The notes under the pieces are model-generated. The model did no database searches. It was not told where the DNA came from and saw only the letters and a program-made list of their open reading frames with translations. Positions 24,403-26,385 of a stretch of DNA of 26,385 bases are shown in pieces. The first letter of the stretch is position 1. Every line of letters starts with the position of its first letter. Position numbers and translations under genes: made by a program. The stretch comes from Bacteroidales bacterium UBA1725. Its GTDB lineage: Bacteria; Bacteroidota; Bacteroidia; Bacteroidales; UBA932. The DNA lies in the NCBI GenBank assembly GCA_002315815.1, contig DCIN01000041.1, forward strand, positions 1 through 26,385, given 5' to 3'.

Positions 24403-25623
24403 ATGGAACAAAAAGCCAGCACTATGTACAGTTTTCTCAATGATTCCGGCAGCAAGAGCGCAACGGCAAAAAGGGAGATTCTCCGGATTTGTCTGTCAAG
24501 TCTGAACTACAGCATATCAGATTTCAGCAAGTCTCTTGGCATCAGCGTGCCCACAGTCACAAAACTCATCGGGGAACTGATGGATGAAGGTTTCATACAG
24601 GACGAGGGCAAAATCGGCACTTCGGGGGGAAGACGTCCAAGCATATACGGACTCAATCCCGGAGCGGGCTATTTCGTGGGTGTCGATGTTGCCAGACATC
24701 ACTTTCATATAGCGGTGTGCAACTTCAAGGGAGAACTTGTGGGCTTCATTCAGGACATAGAATTCGTTCTTGAGCCCAATGCACAGTCGTTCAGGGATAT
24801 GTGCCATATGGTCAAGGCTCAGATTACAGCCAGCGGGATTCCCTGGATCAAGGTTCTGGGAGTCGGAGTGAGTCTCTCCGGCCGTGTGAATCCTGAGAAA
24901 GGCTACTCCCTGTCCTATTTTATGAGCGATGATCTGCCTCTGAACGAACTGTTCCAGAAAGAGTTCAACGTACCGGTAACAGTGGAGAACGATTCCAGAG
25001 CGATGACCTACGGAGAGTATATGACTCTTGGGCCGGAAGCCGATAAGGATATGGTCTTCATTAATCTGAGCTGGGGTCTTGGAATGGGAATGATACTGGA
25101 CGGACACCTGTACTACGGCAAATCCGGATACTCAGGGGAAATCGGGCATTTCCCCCTGCTGGACAACGACATCCTGTGCCGTTGCGGAAAGGTTGGTTGT
25201 CTGGAAACCGGAGCATCGGGATCGGCACTCCACAGGATGATTCTGGAAAAACTCAAGTCCGGAAGGAAGTCCTCACTCTCGGCCGCCTTCGAGCAGAAAG
25301 GGGATATCGAACTGCAGGAGATACTTCAGGCCATAAGAGAGGAGGATGTGCTTGCCATAGAGGGGATAGGCAAGACAGGACGCATACTGGGACGCGGCAT
25401 AGCCGGAATAATCAATCTCTTCAATCCCGGGCTTGTGGTTATCGGAGGCCGTCTCATAGTAGGCGGAGATTACCTGCTACTTCCCATACAGACAGAGGTC
25501 AATAAACTGTCACTCAGCCGTGTAAGTCACGATACAACTATCAGATTGTCGGCTTTGGACAGAAAAGCAGCCTCCGTTGGAGACTGCCTTCTTTCCAGGT
25601 CCAAGATTCTCGGACTTATGTAG
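24403..25623 (+). CDS. ROK-family transcriptional regulator
   Basis: The 406-residue protein has an N-terminal winged helix-turn-helix (about residues 23-62, with ISDFSKSLGISVPTVTKLIG) and a ROK sugar-kinase-like domain. The ROK hallmark YSGEIGHFPL is followed by the zinc-binding motif CRCGKVGCLE. The phosphate-binding loop, DxGxT in kinases, reads FVGVDVARHHFHIAV, so kinase activity is unlikely. This is the NagC/Mlc-like repressor architecture. ROK repressors usually sense sugars or sugar phosphates. It diverges from the HAMP-trkH operon across 56 bases with a perfect palindrome, which suggests autoregulation and control of that operon. The -7 box ends at 24400, so the real start may be the ATG at 24424 (MYSFLNDSGS), which would shorten the protein by 7 residues and fits the common start of this family. 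The stop is 3 bases from the convergent glnS stop. Confidence 0.9.
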   Translation: MEQKASTMYSFLNDSGSKSATAKREILRICLSSLNYSISDFSKSLGISVPTVTKLIGELMDEGFIQDEGKIGTSGGRRPSIYGLNPGAGYFVGVDVARHHFHIAVCNFKGELVGFIQDIEFVLEPNAQSFRDMCHMVKAQITASGIPWIKVLGVGVSLSGRVNPEKGYSLSYFMSDDLPLNELFQKEFNVPVTVENDSRAMTYGEYMTLGPEADKDMVFINLSWGLGMGMILDGHLYYGKSGYSGEIGHFPLLDNDILCRCGKVGCLETGASGSALHRMILEKLKSGRKSSLSAAFEQKGDIELQEILQAIREEDVLAIEGIGKTGRILGRGIAGIINLFNPGLVVIGGRLIVGGDYLLLPIQTEVNKLSLSRVSHDTTIRLSALDRKAASVGDCLLSRSKILGLM

Positions 25624-25626
25624 GTC

Positions 25627-26385
25627 CTATTCAGGCTTGTAGGAATCCTTGAGCGAAACAGTCTTGTTGAATACCGGATGGTCCGGTGTGCTGTCCTTAT
25701 CCTTCACATAGTATCCGCTGCGCTCGAACTGGACGGCGATTCCGGAAGCGTCTTCCAGTAATGCCGGTTCAGCAAAGCCTTTCCCGAGCACGAGAGAGTC
25801 CGGATTCAGGAAATCCTTATAATCCTTGTCCTCCGGCACCTGACTCATATCGGCCAGTGTGAAAAGACGGTCGTAGTTCCTGAGCTCCAGATCCTTGGCA
25901 AAGGCGCAACTTACCCAATGAATTGTACCCTTGACTGAACGCCATTCACCGGAACCGGGACGGGTGGACGGATCCCAACTGCACCTGAGCTCCACGACCT
26001 TGCCATCGGCATCCTTCACAACCTCCTCGCACTTGATAATATAGGTGTACTTCAGCCGTACTTCCCCACCGGGCTTGAGACGGAAGAACTTGTTGGGGGC
26101 ATCCTCCATAAAGTCAGCCCTGTCTATGTAAAGATTTCCGTCAAAAGGAACCTTGCGTGACGCACCGTCGGGTTCAGCCGGATTCAGAGGACAGTCGAAC
26201 CATTCCACCTTAGATTCAGGCCAACCGACAAGGGTGAGTTTCAGAGGATCCTGCACAACCATATAGCGGTTGGAACGGGTATTCAAGTCCTGACGGACAC
26301 ACCACTCGAGAAGCTGGATATCCATAAGCTGGTCACGTTTGCTGACTCCTATCTTCTCGCAGAACATCTTGAGCGACTCGGCAGT
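25627..26385 (-). CDS. glnS: Glutaminyl-tRNA synthetase, C-terminal part
   Basis: The frame is open to the window edge, so the 5' part is outside. The visible 252 residues belong to the end of the catalytic core and the two anticodon-binding beta-barrel domains of GlnRS: AESLKMFCEKIGVSKR, RYMVVQDPLKLTL, LYIDRADFMEDAPNKFFRLK, VKGTIHWVSC and NYDRLFTLADM, ending VFNKTVSLKDSYKPE. The spelling VKGTIHWVS and the barrel order distinguish GlnRS from a GluRS of the same superfamily. The HIGH and KMSKS catalytic motifs lie beyond the edge. The gene converges with the ROK regulator at 3 bases separation, with no visible terminator between. Confidence 0.93.
   Translation of the reverse strand, partial: TAESLKMFCEKIGVSKRDQLMDIQLLEWCVRQDLNTRSNRYMVVQDPLKLTLVGWPESKVEWFDCPLNPAEPDGASRKVPFDGNLYIDRADFMEDAPNKFFRLKPGGEVRLKYTYIIKCEEVVKDADGKVVELRCSWDPSTRPGSGEWRSVKGTIHWVSCAFAKDLELRNYDRLFTLADMSQVPEDKDYKDFLNPDSLVLGKGFAEPALLEDASGIAVQFERSGYYVKDKDSTPDHPVFNKTVSLKDSYKPE

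Overview
The window looks like chromosomal DNA from a member of the Bacteroidota, most likely order Bacteroidales. The main evidence is the recurring Bacteroidota-type -7 promoter box TAnnTTTG a short distance upstream of several genes (87-94, 1612-1619, 11136-11143 on the minus strand, 15743-15750, 24373-24380 on the minus strand, 24393-24400). Supporting evidence is gene content: a DPP IV-like S9 peptidase, a lipid-facing TPR protein plus outer-membrane barrel pair, an HTH-bearing ROK regulator and a GlnRS. No tRNA, rRNA, CRISPR array, insertion sequence or integrase is visible, and no gene-free stretch exceeds 300 bases.

Region 1 (1-4880, plus strand) is an accessory block that appears to be decaying. 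It starts with a TetR-type operator and promoter that look intact but drive a tetR gene with an internal, frame-shifting deletion. A 4-base overlap leads to a CDP-alcohol phosphatidyltransferase that has lost its C-terminal third and reads straight into a zinc-ribbon protein. Next comes a MerR/GyrI-type regulator coupled by a 1-base stop/start overlap to a short UvrA-like ATPase without the UvrB-binding domain, a pairing typical of drug or DNA-intercalator defence. The block ends in a short remnant of a TrmO-like tRNA methyltransferase.

Region 2 (4870-11164, minus strand) is core housekeeping. gyrB, with its own promoter, is translationally coupled to a 7TM-HD phosphodiesterase (PgpH type), which overlaps a trigger factor that has no PPIase domain. 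A secreted protein of unknown function follows.

Region 3 (11153-15771) holds a large exported TPR protein and an outer-membrane beta-barrel protein on the minus strand. The barrel gene carries a run of eight G, a candidate phase-variation tract. Divergent from this pair is a plus-strand ftsE-nth operon (15772-17119).

Region 4 (17097-24346, minus strand) is a closely packed series: HAMP-domain membrane sensor without an output domain, trkH potassium transporter, SF1B RecD/Dda-like helicase, DPP IV-like peptidase, then phosphohexomutase. Between the last two lies an array of five 16-bp units, each with a TTC-N7-GAA dyad (N6 in one). A divergent ROK-family regulator (24403-25623) shares a compact intergenic region with the HAMP-trkH operon. 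That region holds two opposed promoters and a perfect 15-bp palindrome, which suggests the regulator controls both directions. The window ends inside glnS, convergent with the ROK gene.

The most unusual candidates are the HAMP-only sensor/TrkH module under a putative ROK switch, the tandem dyad array before the phosphohexomutase gene, the PPIase-less trigger factor, and the decaying TetR/phosphatidyltransferase/zinc-ribbon cassette.
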